Source: Ascidia mentula (taxonomy: Eukaryota; Chordata; Ascidiacea; Phlebobranchia; Ascidiidae). Taken from it: a stretch of 64,000 nucleotides of DNA. Made by a program: the position numbers and the translations under genes. Shown here one piece after another: positions 14,244-27,699 of this stretch. The stretch is from contig OX387201.1 in the NCBI GenBank assembly GCA_947561715.1, positions 12,290,001 to 12,354,000 of the forward strand. Reading direction: 5' to 3'. Below the pieces are notes generated by a model that was not told the origin of the DNA, did no database searches, and was given only the letters and a program-made list of their open reading frames with translations. Positions within the stretch are counted from its first letter, which is position 1, and every line of letters starts with the position of its first letter.

Positions 14244-17200
14244 GAGTTTGCGGTTGCACAACGTATGTAATTATGCGATTTCAGCACTTGTCCATTTTGC
14301 AGTATATGACTTTTCGATAAAAAATATTGTTTTTTCAGTACAAGCTTTATTATACAGTGGAAAACGCTGATACTCCAGTACTGAGTTTGCAGTTGCACAA
14401 CGTATGTAACTATGCGCTTTCAGCACTTGTCCATTTTGCAGTATGTGACTTTTCGATAAAAAATATTTTTTTTCAGTACAAGCTTTATTATACAGTGGAA
14501 AAGGCACATACTCCAGTACTGAGTTTGCGGTTGCACAACGTATGTAACTATGCGATTTCAGCACTTGTCCATTTTGCAGTATATGACTTTTCGATAAAAA
14601 ATATTTTTTTTCATTGCAAGCTTTATTATACAGTGGAAAACGCTGATACTCCAGTATTGCGTTTGCGGTTGCACAACGTATGTATCTATGCGCTTTCAGC
14701 ACTTGTCCATTTTGCAGTATATGACTTTTCGATAAAAAATATTTTTTTTCAGTACAAGCTTTATTATACAGTGGAAAACGCTGATACTCCAGTACTGAGT
14801 TTGCGGTTGCACAACGCATGTAACTATGCGATTTCAGCACTTGTCCATTTTGCAGTATATGACTTTTCGATAAAAAATATTTTTTTTCAGTACAAGCTTT
14901 ATTATACAGTGGAAAACGCTGATACTCCAGTACTGAGTTTGCGGTTGCACAACGTATGTAACTATGCGATTTCAGCACTTGTCCATTTTGCAGTATATGA
15001 CTTTTCGATAAAAAATATGTTTTTTCAGTACAAGCTTTATTATACAGTGGAAAACGCTGATACTCCAGTACTGAGTTTGCGGTTGCACAACGTATGTAAC
15101 TCTGCGATTTCAGCACTTGTCCATTTTGCAGTATATGACTTTTCGATAAAAAATATTTTTTTTCAGTACAAGCTTTATTATACAGTGGAAAACGCTGATA
15201 CTCCAGTACTGAGTTTGCGGTTGCACAACGTATGTAACTATGCGATTTCAGCACTTGTCCATTTTGCAGTATATGACTTTTCGATAAAAAATATGTTTTT
15301 TCAGTACAAGCTTTATTATACAGTGGAAAACGCTGATACTCCAGTACTGAGTTTGCGGTTGCACAACGTATGTAACTATGCGATTTCAGCACTTGTCCAT
15401 TTTGCAGTATATGACTTTTCGATGAAAAATATTTTTTTTCATTACAAGCTTTATTATACAGTGGAAAACGCTGATACTCCAGTACTGAGTTTGCGGTTGC
15501 ACAACGTATGTAACTCTGCGCTTTCAGCATTTGTCCATTTTGCAGTATATGACTTTTCGATAAAAAATATTTTTTTTCAGTACAAGCTTTATTATACAGT
15601 GGAAAACGCTGATACTCCAGTACTGAGTTTGCGGTTGCACAACGCATGTAACTATGCGATTTCAGCACTTGTCCATTTTGCAGTATATGACTTTTCGATA
15701 AAAAATATTTTTTTTCAGTACAAGCTTTATTATACAGTGGAAAACGCTGATACTCCAGTACTGAGTTTGCGGTTGCACAACGCAGGTAACTATGCGATTT
15801 CAGCACTTGTCCATTTTGCAGTATATGACTTTTCGATAAAAAATATTTTTTTTCAGTACAAGCTTTATTATACAGTGGAAAACGCTGATACTCCAGTACT
15901 GAGTTTGCGGTTGCACAACGTATGTAACTCTGCGCTTTCAGCACTTGTCCATTTTGCAGTATATGACTTTTCGATAAAAAATATTTTTTTTCAGTACAAG
16001 CTTTATTATACAGTGGAAAACGCTGATACTCCAGTACTGAGTTTGCGGTTGCACAACGTATGTAACTATGCGATTTCAGCACTTGTCCATTTTGCAGTAT
16101 ATGACTTTTCGATAAAAAATATTTTTTTTCATTGCAAGCTTTATTATACAGTGGAAAACGCTGATACTCCAGTATTGCGTTTGCGGTTGCACAACGTATG
16201 TAACTATGCGCTTTCAGCACTTGTCCATTTTGCAGTATATGACTTTTCGATAAAAAATATTTTTTTTCAGTACAAGCTTTATTATACAGTGGAAAACGCT
16301 GATACTCCAGTACTGAGTTTGCGGTTGCACAACGCATGTAACTATGCGATTTCAGCACTTGCCCATTTTGCAGTATATGACTTTTCGATAAAAAATATTT
16401 TTTTTCAGTACAAGCTTTATTATACAGTGGAAAACGCTGATACTCCAGTACTGAGTTTGCGGTTGCACAACGTATGTAACTATGCGATTTCAGCACTTGT
16501 CCATTTTGCAGTATATGACTTTTCGATAAAAAATATGTTTTTTCAGTACAAGCTTTATTATACAGTGGAAAACGCTGATACTCCAGTACTAAGTTTGCGG
16601 TTGCACAACGTATGTAACTATGCGATTTCAGCACTTGTCCATTTTGCAGTATATGACTTTTCGATAAAAAATATTTTTTTTCAGTACAAGCTTTATTATA
16701 CAGTGGAAAACGCTGATACTCCAGTACTAAGTTTGCGGTTGCACAACGCAGGTAACTATGCGATTTCAGCACTTGTCCATTTTGCAGTATATGACTTTTC
16801 GATAAAAAATATTTTTTTTCAGTACAAGCTTTATTATACAGTGGAAAACGCTGATACTCCAGTACTGAGTTTGCGGTTGCACAACGTATGTAACTATGCG
16901 ATTTCAGCACTTGTCCATTTTGCAGTATATGACTTTTCGATAAAAATTATGTTTTTTCAGTACAAGCTTTATTATACAGTGGAAAACGCTGATACTCCAG
17001 TACTGAGTTTGCGGTTGCACAACGTATGTAACTATGCGATTTCAGCACTTGTCCATTTTGCAGTATATGACTTTTCGATGAAAAATATTTTTTTTCATTA
17101 CAAGCTTTATTATACAGTGGAAAACGCTGAAACTCCAGTACTGAGTTTGCGGTTGCACAACGCATGTAACTATGCGATTTCAGCACTTGTCCATTTTGCA

Positions 17201-17630
17201 GTATATGACTTTTCGATAAAAAATATGTTTTTTCAGTACAAGCTTTATTATACAGTGGAAAACGCTGATACTCCAGTACTGAGTTTGCGGTTGCACAACG
17301 CATGTAACTATGCGATTTCAGCACTTGTCCATTTTGCAGTATATGACTTTTCGATAAAAAATATTTTTTTTCAGTACAAGCTTTATTATACAGTGGAAAA
17401 CGCTGATACTCCAGTACTGAGTTTGCGGTTGCACAACGCATGTAACTATGCGATTTCAGTACTTGTCCATTTTGCAGTATATGACTTTTCGATAAAAAAT
17501 ATTTTTTTTCAGTACAAGCTTTATTATACAGTGGAAAACGCTGATACTCCAGTACTGAGTTTGCGGTTGCACAACGCATGTAACTATGCGATTTCAGCAC
17601 TTGTCCATTTTGCAGTATATGACTTTTCGA

Positions 17631-20250
17631 TAAAATATATTTTTTCATTGCAAGCTTTATTATACAGTGGAAAACGCTGATACTCCTGTATTGCGTTTGC
17701 GGTTGCACAACGTATGTAACTATGCGCTTTCAGCACTTGTCCATTTTGCAGTATATCACTTTTCGATAAAAAATATTTTTTTTCAGTACAAGCCCTATTA
17801 TACAGTGGAAAACGCTGATACTCCAGTACTGAGTTTGCGGTTGCTCAACGCATGTAACTATGCGATTTCAGCACTTGTCCATTTTGCAGTATATGACTTT
17901 TCGATAAAAAATATTTTTTTTCAGTACAAGCTTTATTATACAGTGGAAAACGCTGATACTCCAGTACTGAGTTTGCGGTTGCACAACGCATGTAACTATG
18001 CGATTTCAGCACTTGTCCATTTTGCAGTATATGACTTTTCGATAAAAATTTTTTTTTTTCATTACAAGCTTTATTATACAGTGGTAAACGCTGATACTCC
18101 AGTACTGAGTTTGCGGTTGCACAACGTATGTAACTATGCGATTTCAGCACTTGTCCATTTTGCAGTATATGACTTTTCGATAAAAAATATGTTTTTTCAG
18201 TACAAGCTTTATTATACAGTGGAAAACGCTGATACTCCAGTACTAAGTTTGCGGTTGCACAACGTATGTAACTATGCGATTTCAGCACTTGTCCATTTTG
18301 CAGTATATGACTTTTCGATAAAAAATATTTTTTTTCAGTACAAGCTTTATTATACAGTGGAAAACGCTGATACTCCAGTACTGAGTTTGCGGTTGCACAA
18401 CGCAAGTAACTATGCGATTTCAGCACTTGTCCATTTTGCAGTATATGACTTTTCGATAAAAAATATTTTTTTTCAGTACAAGCTTTATTATACAGTGGAA
18501 AACGCTGATACTCCAGTACTGAGTTTGCGGTTGCACAACGTATGTAACTATGCGATTTCAGCACTTGTCCATTTTGCAGTATATGACTTTTCGATAAAAA
18601 ATATGTTTTTTCAGTACAAGCTTTATTATACAGTGGAAAACGCTGATACTCGAGTACTGAGTTTGCGGTTGCACAACGTATGTAACTATGCGATTTCAGC
18701 ACTTGTCCATTTTGCAGTATATGACTTTTCGATGAAAAATATTTTTTTTCATTACAAGCTTTATTATACAGTGGAAAACGCTGATACTCCAGTACTGAGT
18801 TTGCGGTTGCACAACGTATGTAACTCTGCGATTTCAGCACTTGTCCATTTTGCAGTATATGACTTTTCGATAAAAAATATTTTTTTTCAGTACAAGCTTT
18901 ATTATACAGTGGAAAACGCTGATACTCCAGTACTGAGTTTGCGGTTGCACAACGCATGTAACTATGCGATTTCAGCACTTGTCCATTTTGCAGTATATGA
19001 CTTTTCGATAAAAAATATTTTTTTTCAGTACAAGCTTTATTATACAGTGGAAAACGCTGATACTCCAGTACTGAGTTTGCGGTTGCACAACGCAGGTAAC
19101 TATGCGATTTCAGCACTTGTCCATTTTGCAGTATATGACTTTTCGATAAAAAATATTTTTTTTCAGTACAAGCTTTATTATACAGTGGAAAACGCTGATA
19201 CTCCAGTACTGAGTTTGCGGTTGCACAACGTATGTAACTCTGCGCTTTCAGCACTTGTCCATTTTGCAGTATATGACTTTTCGATAAAAAATATTTTTTT
19301 TCAGTACAAGCTTTATTATACAGTGGAAAACGCTGATACTCCAGTACTGAGTTTGCGGTTGCACAACGTATGTAACTATGCGATTTCAGCACTTGTCCAT
19401 TTTGCAGTATATGACTTTTCGATAAAAAATATTTTTTTTCAGTACAAGCTTTATTATACAGTGGAAAACGCTGATACTCCAGTACTGAGTTTGCGGTTGC
19501 ACAACGTATGTAACTATGCGATTTCAGCACTTGTCCATTTTGCAGTATATGACTTTTCGATAAAAAATATGTTTTTTCAGTACAAGCTTTATTATACAGT
19601 GGAAAACGCTGATACTCCAGTACTAAGTTTGCGGTTGCACAACGTATGTAACTATGCGATTTCAGCACTTGTCCATTTTGCAGTATATGACTTTTCGATA
19701 AAAAATATTTTTTTTCAGTACAAGCTTTATTATACAGTGGAAAACGCTGATACTCCAGTACTAAGTTTGCGGTTGCACAACGCAGGTAACTATGCGATTT
19801 CAGCACTTGTCCATTTTGCAGTATATGACTTTTCGATAAAAAATATTTTTTTTCAGTACAAGCTTTATTATACAGTGGAAAACGCTGATACTCCAGTACT
19901 GAGTTTGCGGTTGCACAACGCATGTAACTATGCGATTTCAGCACTTGTCCATTTTGCAGTATATGACTTTTCGATAAAAAATATTTTTTTTCAGTACAAG
20001 CTTTATTATACAGTGGAAAACGCTGATACTCCAGTACTGAGTTTGCGGTTGCACAACGCATGTAACTATGCGATTTCAGTACTTGTCCATTTTGCAGTAT
20101 ATGACTTTTCGATAAAAAATATTTTTTTTCAGTACAAGCTTTATTATACAGTGGAAAACGCTGATACTCCAGTACTGAGTTTGCGGTTGCACAACGCATG
20201 TAACTATGCGATTTCAGCACTTGTCCATTTTGCAGTATATGACTTTTCGA
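17631..20250 (+). repeat. Higher-order block H2a (19 monomers, 2,620 bp)
   Basis: Bounded by monomers in which the A/T tract reads TAAAATATATTTTTTC, 2 bp shorter than normal, at 17631 and 20251. Other diagnostic variants inside are ATATCACTTTTCG, a CAAGCCCTAT monomer that has lost the AAGCTT site, GATACTCGAG, and a GATAAAAATT long-T monomer followed by CAGTGGTAAACG. The length equals 19 x 138 minus 2. Confidence 0.8.
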
Positions 20251-23200
20251 TAAAATATATTTTTTCATTGCAAGCTTTATTATACAGTGGAAAACGCTGA
20301 TACTCCTGTATTGCGTTTGCGGTTGCACAACGTATGTAACTATGCGCTTTCAGCACTTGTCCATTTTGCAGTATATCACTTTTCGATAAAAAATATTTTT
20401 TTTCAGTACAAGCCCTATTATACAGTGGAAAACGCTGATACTCCAGTACTGAGTTTGCGGTTGCTCAACGCATGTAACTATGCGATTTCAGCACTTGTCC
20501 ATTTTGCAGTATATGACTTTTCGATAAAAAATATTTTTTTTCAGTACAAGCTTTATTATACAGTGGAAAACGCTGATACTCCAGTACTGAGTTTGCGGTT
20601 GCACAACGCATGTAACTATGCGATTTCAGCACTTGTCCATTTTGCAGTATATGACTTTTCGATAAAAATTTTTTTTTTTCATTACAAGCTTTATTATACA
20701 GTGGTAAACGCTGATACTCCAGTACTGAGTTTGCGGTTGCACAACGTATGTAACTATGCGATTTCAGCACTTGTCCATTTTGCAGTATATGACTTTTCGA
20801 TAAAAAATATGTTTTTTCAGTACAAGCTTTATTATACAGTGGAAAACGCTGATACTCCAGTACTAAGTTTGCGGTTGCACAACGTATGTAACTATGCGAT
20901 TTCAGCACTTGTCCATTTTGCAGTATATGACTTTTCGATAAAAAATATTTTTTTTCAGTACAAGCTTTATTATACAGTGGAAAACGCTGATACTCCAGTA
21001 CTGAGTTTGCGGTTGCACAACGCAAGTAACTATGCGATTTCAGCACTTGTCCATTTTGCAGTATATGACTTTTCGATAAAAAATATTTTTTTTCAGTACA
21101 AGCTTTATTATACAGTGGAAAACGCTGATACTCCAGTACTGAGTTTGCGGTTGCACAACGTATGTAACTATGCGATTTCAGCACTTGTCCATTTTGCAGT
21201 ATATGACTTTTCGATAAAAAATATGTTTTTTCAGTACAAGCTTTATTATACAGTGGAAAACGCTGATACTCGAGTACTGAGTTTGCGGTTGCACAACGTA
21301 TGTAACTATGCGATTTCAGCACTTGTCCATTTTGCAGTATATGACTTTTCGATGAAAAATATTTTTTTTCATTACAAGCTTTATTATACAGTGGAAAACG
21401 CTGATACTCCAGTACTGAGTTTGCGGTTGCACAACGTATGTAACTCTTCGATTTCAGCACTTGTCCATTTTGCAGTATATGACTTTTCGATAAAAAATAT
21501 TTTTTTTCAGTACAAGCTTTATTATACAGTGGAAAACGCTGATACTCCAGTACTGAGTTTGCGGTTGCACAACGCATGTAACTATGCGATTTCAGCACTT
21601 GTCCATTTTGCAGTATATGACTTTTCGATAAAAAATATTTTTTTTCAGTACAAGCTTTATTATACAGTGGAAAACGCTGATACTCCAGTACTGAGTTTGC
21701 GGTTGCACAACGCAGGTAACTATGCGATTTCAGCACTTGTCCATTTTGCAGTATATGACTTTTCGATAAAAAATATTTTTTTTCAGTACAAGCTTTATTA
21801 TACAGTGGAAAACGCTGATACTCCAGTACTGAGTTTGCGGTTGCACAACGTATGTAACTCTGCGCTTTCAGCACTTGTCCATTTTGCAGTATATGACTTT
21901 TCGATAAAAAATATTTTTTTTCAGTACAAGCTTTATTATACAGTGGAAAACGCTGATACTCCAGTACTGAGTTTGCGGTTGCACAACGTATGTAACTATG
22001 CGATTTCAGCACTTGTCCATTTTGCAGTATATGACTTTTCGATAAAAAATATTTTTTTTCAGTACAAGCTTTATTATACAGTGGAAAACGCTGATACTCC
22101 AGTACTGAGTTTGCGGTTGCACAACGTATGTAACTATGCGATTTCAGCACTTGTCCATTTTGCAGTATATGACTTTTCGATAAAAAATATGTTTTTTCAG
22201 TACAAGCTTTATTATACAGTGGAAAACGCTGATACTCCAGTACTAAGTTTGCGGTTGCACAACGTATGTAACTATGCGATTTCAGCACTTGTCCATTTTG
22301 CAGTATATGACTTTTCGATAAAAAATATTTTTTTTCAGTACAAGCTTTATTATACAGAGGAAAACGCTGATACTCCAGTACTAAGTTTGCGGTTGCACAA
22401 CGCAGGTAACTATGCGATTTCAGCACTTGTCCATTTTGCAGTATATGACTTTTCGATAAAAAATATTTTTTTTCAGTACAAGCTTTATTATACAGTGGAA
22501 AACGCTGATACTCCAGTACTGAGTTTGCGGTTGCACAACGTATGTAACTATGCGATTTCAGCACTTGTCCATTTTGCAGTATATGACTTTTCGATAAAAA
22601 TTATGTTTTTTCAGTACAAGCTTTATTATACAGTGGAAAACGCTGATACTCCAGTACTGAGTTTGCGGTTGCACAACGTATGTAACTATGCGATTTCAGC
22701 ACTTGTCCATTTTGCAGTATATGACTTTTCGATGAAAAATATTTTTTTTCATTACAAGCTTTATTATACAGTGGAAAACGCTGAAACTCCAGTACTGAGT
22801 TTGCGGTTGCACAACGCATGTAACTATGCGATTTCAGCACTTGTCCATTTTGCAGTATATGACTTTTCGATAAAAAATATGTTTTTTCAGTACAAGCTTT
22901 ATTATACAGTGGAAAACGCTGATACTCCAGTACTGAGTTTGCGGTTGCACAACGCATGTAACTATGCGATTTCAGCACTTGTCCATTTTGCAGTATATGA
23001 CTTTTCGATAAAAAATATTTTTTTTCAGTACAAGCTTTATTATACAGTGGAAAACGCTGATACTCCAGTACTGAGTTTGCGGTTGCACAACGCATGTAAC
23101 TATGCGATTTCAGTACTTGTCCATTTTGCAGTATATGACTTTTCGATAAAAAATATTTTTTTTCAGTACAAGCTTTATTATACAGTGGAAAACGCTGATA

Positions 23201-23284
23201 CTCCAGTACTGAGTTTGCGGTTGCACAACGCATGTAACTATGCGATTTCAGCACTTGTCCATTTTGCAGTATATGACTTTTCGA
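20251..23284 (+). repeat. Higher-order block H2b (22 monomers, 3,034 bp)
   Basis: Repeats the H2a order with all its diagnostic variants, plus three extra monomers (414 bp) near its end, one of which has GCTGAAACTCC. The same three-monomer addition occurs in the array just before H2a (about 16.9-17.3 kb). Private substitutions include TCTTCGATT near 21446 and CAGAGGAAAACG near 22359. The length equals 22 x 138 minus 2. Confidence 0.8.
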
Positions 23285-26200
23285 TAAAATATATTTTTTC
23301 ATTGCAAGCTTTATTATACAGTGGAAAACGCTGATACTCCTGTATTGCGTTTGCGGTTGCACAACGTATGTAACTATGCGCTTTCAGCACTTGTCCATTT
23401 TGCAGTATATCACTTTTCGATAAAAAATATTTTTTTTCAGTACAAGCCCTATTATACAGTGGAAAACGCTGATACTCCAGTACTGAGTTTGCGGTTGCAC
23501 AACGCATGTAACTATGCGATTTCAGCACTTGTCCATTTTGCAGTATATGACTTTTCGATAAAAAATATTTTTTTTCAGTACAAGCTTTATTATACAGTGG
23601 AAAACGCTGATACTCCAGTACTGAGTTTGCGGTTGCACAACGCATGTAACTATGCGATTTCAGCACTTGTCCATTTTGCAGTATATGACTTTTCGATAAA
23701 AATTTTTTTTTTTCATTACAAGCTTTATTATACAGTGGTAAACGCTGATACTCCAGTACTGAGTTTGCGGTTGCACAACGTATGTAACTATGCGATTTCA
23801 GCACTTGTCCATTTTGCAGTATATGACTTTTCGATAAAAAATATGTTTTTTCAGTACAAGCTTTATTATACAGTGGAAAACGCTGATACTCCAGTACTAA
23901 GTTTGCGGTTGCACAACGTATGTAACTATGCGATTTCAGCACTTGTCCATTTTGCAGTATATGACTTTTCGATAAAAAATATTTTTTTTCAGTACAAGCT
24001 TTATTATACAGTGGAAAACGCTGATACTCCAGTACTGAGTTTGCGGTTGCACAACGCAAGTAACTATGCGATTTCAGCACTTGTCCATTTTGCAGTATAT
24101 GACTTTTCGATAAAAAATATTTTTTTTCAGTACAAGCTTTATTATACAGTGGAAAACGCTGATACTTCAGTACTGAGTTTGCGGTTGCACAACGTATGTA
24201 ACTATGCGATTTCAGCACTTGTCCATTTTGCAGTATATGACTTTTCGATAAAAAATATGTTTTTTCAGTACAAGCTTTATTATACAGTGGAAAACGCTGA
24301 TACTCGAGTACTGAGTTTGCGGTTGCACAACGTATGTAACTATGCGATTTCAGCACTTGTCCATTTTGCAGTATATGACTTTTCGATGAAAAATATTTTT
24401 TTTCATTACAAGCTTTATTATACAGTGGAAAACGCTGATACTCCAGTACTGAGTTTGCGGTTGCACAACGTATGTAACTCTGCGATTTCAGCACTTGTCC
24501 ATTTTGCAGTATATGACTTTTCGATAAAAAATATTTTTTTTCAGTACAAGCTTTATTATACAGTGGAAAACGCTGATACTCCAGTACTGAGTTTGCGGTT
24601 GCACAACGCATGTAACTATGCGATTTCAGCACTTGTCCATTTTGCAGTATATGACTTTTCGATAAAAAATATTTTTTTTCAGTACAAGCTTTATTATACA
24701 GTGGAAAACGCTGATACTCCAGTACTGAGTTTGCGGTTGCACAACGCATGTAACTATGCGATTTCAGTACTTGTCCATTTTGCAGTATATGACTTTTCGA
24801 TAAAAAATATTTTTTTTCAGTACAAGCTTTATTATACAGTGGAAAACGCTGATACTCCAGTACTGAGTTTGCGGTTGCACAACGTATGTAACTATGCGAT
24901 TTCAGCACTTGTCCATTTTGCAGTATATGACTTTTCGATAAAAAATATGTTTTTTCAGTACAAGCTTTATTATACAGTGGAAAACGCTGATACTCCAGTA
25001 CTGAGTTTGCGGTTGCACAACGTATGTAACTATGCGATTTCAGCACTTGTCCATTTTGCAGTATATGACTTTTCGATGAAAAATATTTTTTTTCATTACA
25101 AGCTTTATTATACAGTGGAAACCGCTGATACTCCAGTACTGAGTTTGCGGTTGCACAACGTATGTAACTCTGCGCTTTCAGCATTTGTCCATTTTGCAGT
25201 ATATGACTTTTCGATAAAAAATATTTTATTTCAGTACAAGCTTTATTATACAGTGGAAAACGCTGATACTCCAGTACTGAGTTTGCGGTTGCACAACGTA
25301 TGTAACTATGCGATTTCAGCACTTGTCCATTTTGCAGTATATGACTTTTCGATAAAAAATATGTTTTTTCAGTACAAGCTTTATTATACAGTGGAAAACG
25401 CTGATACTCCAGTACTGAGTTTGCGGTTGCACAACGTATGTAACTATGCGATTTCAGCACTTGTCCATTTTGCAGTATATGACTTTTCGATGAAAAATAT
25501 TTTTTTTCATTACAAGCTTTATTATACAGTGGAAAACGCTGATACTCCAGTACTGAGTTTGCGGTTGCACAACGTATGTAACTCTGCGCTTTCAGCATTT
25601 GTCCATTTTGCAGTATATGACTTTTCGATAAAAAATATTTTTTTTCAGTACAAGCTTTATTATACAGTGGAAAACGCTGATACTCCAGTACTGAGTTTGC
25701 GGTTGCACAACGCATGTAACTATGCGATTTCAGCACTTGTCCATTTTGCAGTATATGACTTTTCGACAAAAAATATTTTTTTTCAGTACAAGCTTTATTA
25801 TACAGTGGAAAACGCTGATACTCCAGTACTGAGTTTGCGGTTGCACAACGCAGGTAACTATGCGATTTCAGCACTTGTCCATTTTGCAGTATATGACTTT
25901 TCGATAAAAAATATTTTTTTTCAGTACAAGCTTTATTATACAGTGGAAAACGCTGATACTCCAGTACTGAGTTTGCGGTTGCACAACGTATGTAACTCTG
26001 CGCTTTCAGCACTTGTCCATTTTGCAGTATATGACTTTTCGATAAAAAATATTTTTTTTCAGTACAAGCTTTATTATACAGTGGAAAACGCTGATACTCC
26101 AGTACTGAGTTTGCGGTTGCACAACGTATGTAATTATGCGATTTCAGCACTTGTCCATTTTGCAGTATATGACTTTTCGATAAAAAATATTTTTTTTCAT

Positions 26201-27699
26201 TGCAAGCTTTATTATACAGTGGAAAACGCTGATACTCCAGTATTGCGTTTGCGGTTGCACAACGTATGTAACTATGCGCTTTCAGCACTTGTCCATTTTG
26301 CAGTATATGACTTTTCGATAAAAAATATTTTTTTTCAGTACAAGCTTTATTATACAGTGGAAAACGCTGATACTCCAGTACTGAGTTTGCGGTTGCACAA
26401 CGCATGTAACTATGCGATTTCAGCACTTGTCCATTTTGCAGTATATGACTTTTCGATAAAAAATATTTTTTTTCAGTACAAGCTTTATTATACAGTGGAA
26501 AACGCTGATACTCCAGTACTGAGTTTGCGGTTGCAACAACGTATGTAACTATGCGATTTCAGCACTTGTCCATTTTGCAGTATATGACTTTTCGATAAAA
26601 AATATGTTTTTTCAGTACAAGCTTTATTATACAGTGGAAAACGCTGATACTCCAGTACTAAGTTTGCGGTTGCACAACGTATGTAACTATGCGATTTCAG
26701 CACTTGTCCATTTTGCAGTATATGACTTTTCGATAAAAAATATTTTTTTTCAGTACAAGCTTTATTATACAGTGGAAAACGCTGATACTCCAGTACTGAG
26801 TTTGCGGTTGCACAACGCAGGTAACTATGCGATTTCAGCACTTGTCCATTTTGCAGTATATGACTTTTCGATAAAAAATATTTTTTTTCAGTACAAGCTT
26901 TATTATACAGTGGAAAACGCTGATACTCCAGTACTGAGTTTGCGGTTGCACAACGTATGTACCTATGCGATTTCAGCACTTGTCCATTTTGCAGTATATG
27001 ACTTTTCGATAAAAAATATGTTTTTTCAGTACAAGCTTTATTATACAGTGGAAAACGCTGATACTCCAGTACTGAGTTTGCGGTTGCACAACGTATGTAA
27101 CTATGCGATTTCAGCACTTGTCCATTTTGCAGTATATGACTTTTCGATGAAAAATATTTTTTTTCATTACAAGCTTTATTATACAGTGGAAAACGCTGAT
27201 ACTCCAGTACTGAGTTTGTGGTTGCACAACGCATGTAACTATGCGATTTCAGCACTTGTCCATTTTGCAGTATATGACTTTTCGATAAAAAATATGTTTT
27301 TTCAGTACAAGCTTTATTATACAGTGGAAAACGCTGATACTCCAGTACTGAGTTTGCGGTTGCACAACGCATGTAACTATGCGATTTCAGCACTTGTCCA
27401 TTTTGCAGTATATGACTTTTCGATAAAAAATATTTTTTTTCAGTACAAGCTTTATTATACAGTGGAAAACGCTGATACTCCAGTACTGAGTTTGCGGTTG
27501 CACAACGCATGTAACTATGCGATTTCAGTACTTGTCCATTTTGCAGTATATGACTTTTCGATAAAAAATATTTTTTTTCAGTACAAGCTTTATTATACAG
27601 TGGAAAACGCTGATACTCCAGTACTGAGTTTGCGGTTGCACAACGCATGTAACTATGCGATTTCAGCACTTGTCCATTTTGCAGTATATGACTTTTCGA
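23285..27699 (+). repeat. Higher-order block H2c, chimeric (32 monomers, 4,415 bp)
   Basis: The first 1.4 kb follows H2b (same lost AAGCTT site, GATAAAAATT monomer and CTCGAG variant). From about 24.7 kb to about 26.0 kb the monomer order is instead that of H1. The remainder, from about 26.0 kb, matches 45.7 kb onward and contains a +1 monomer at about 26535 where GCACAACG reads GCAACAACG. Net length is 32 x 138 minus 2 plus 1. The switch from H2-like to H1-like order is evidence of exchange between the two families. Confidence 0.7.
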
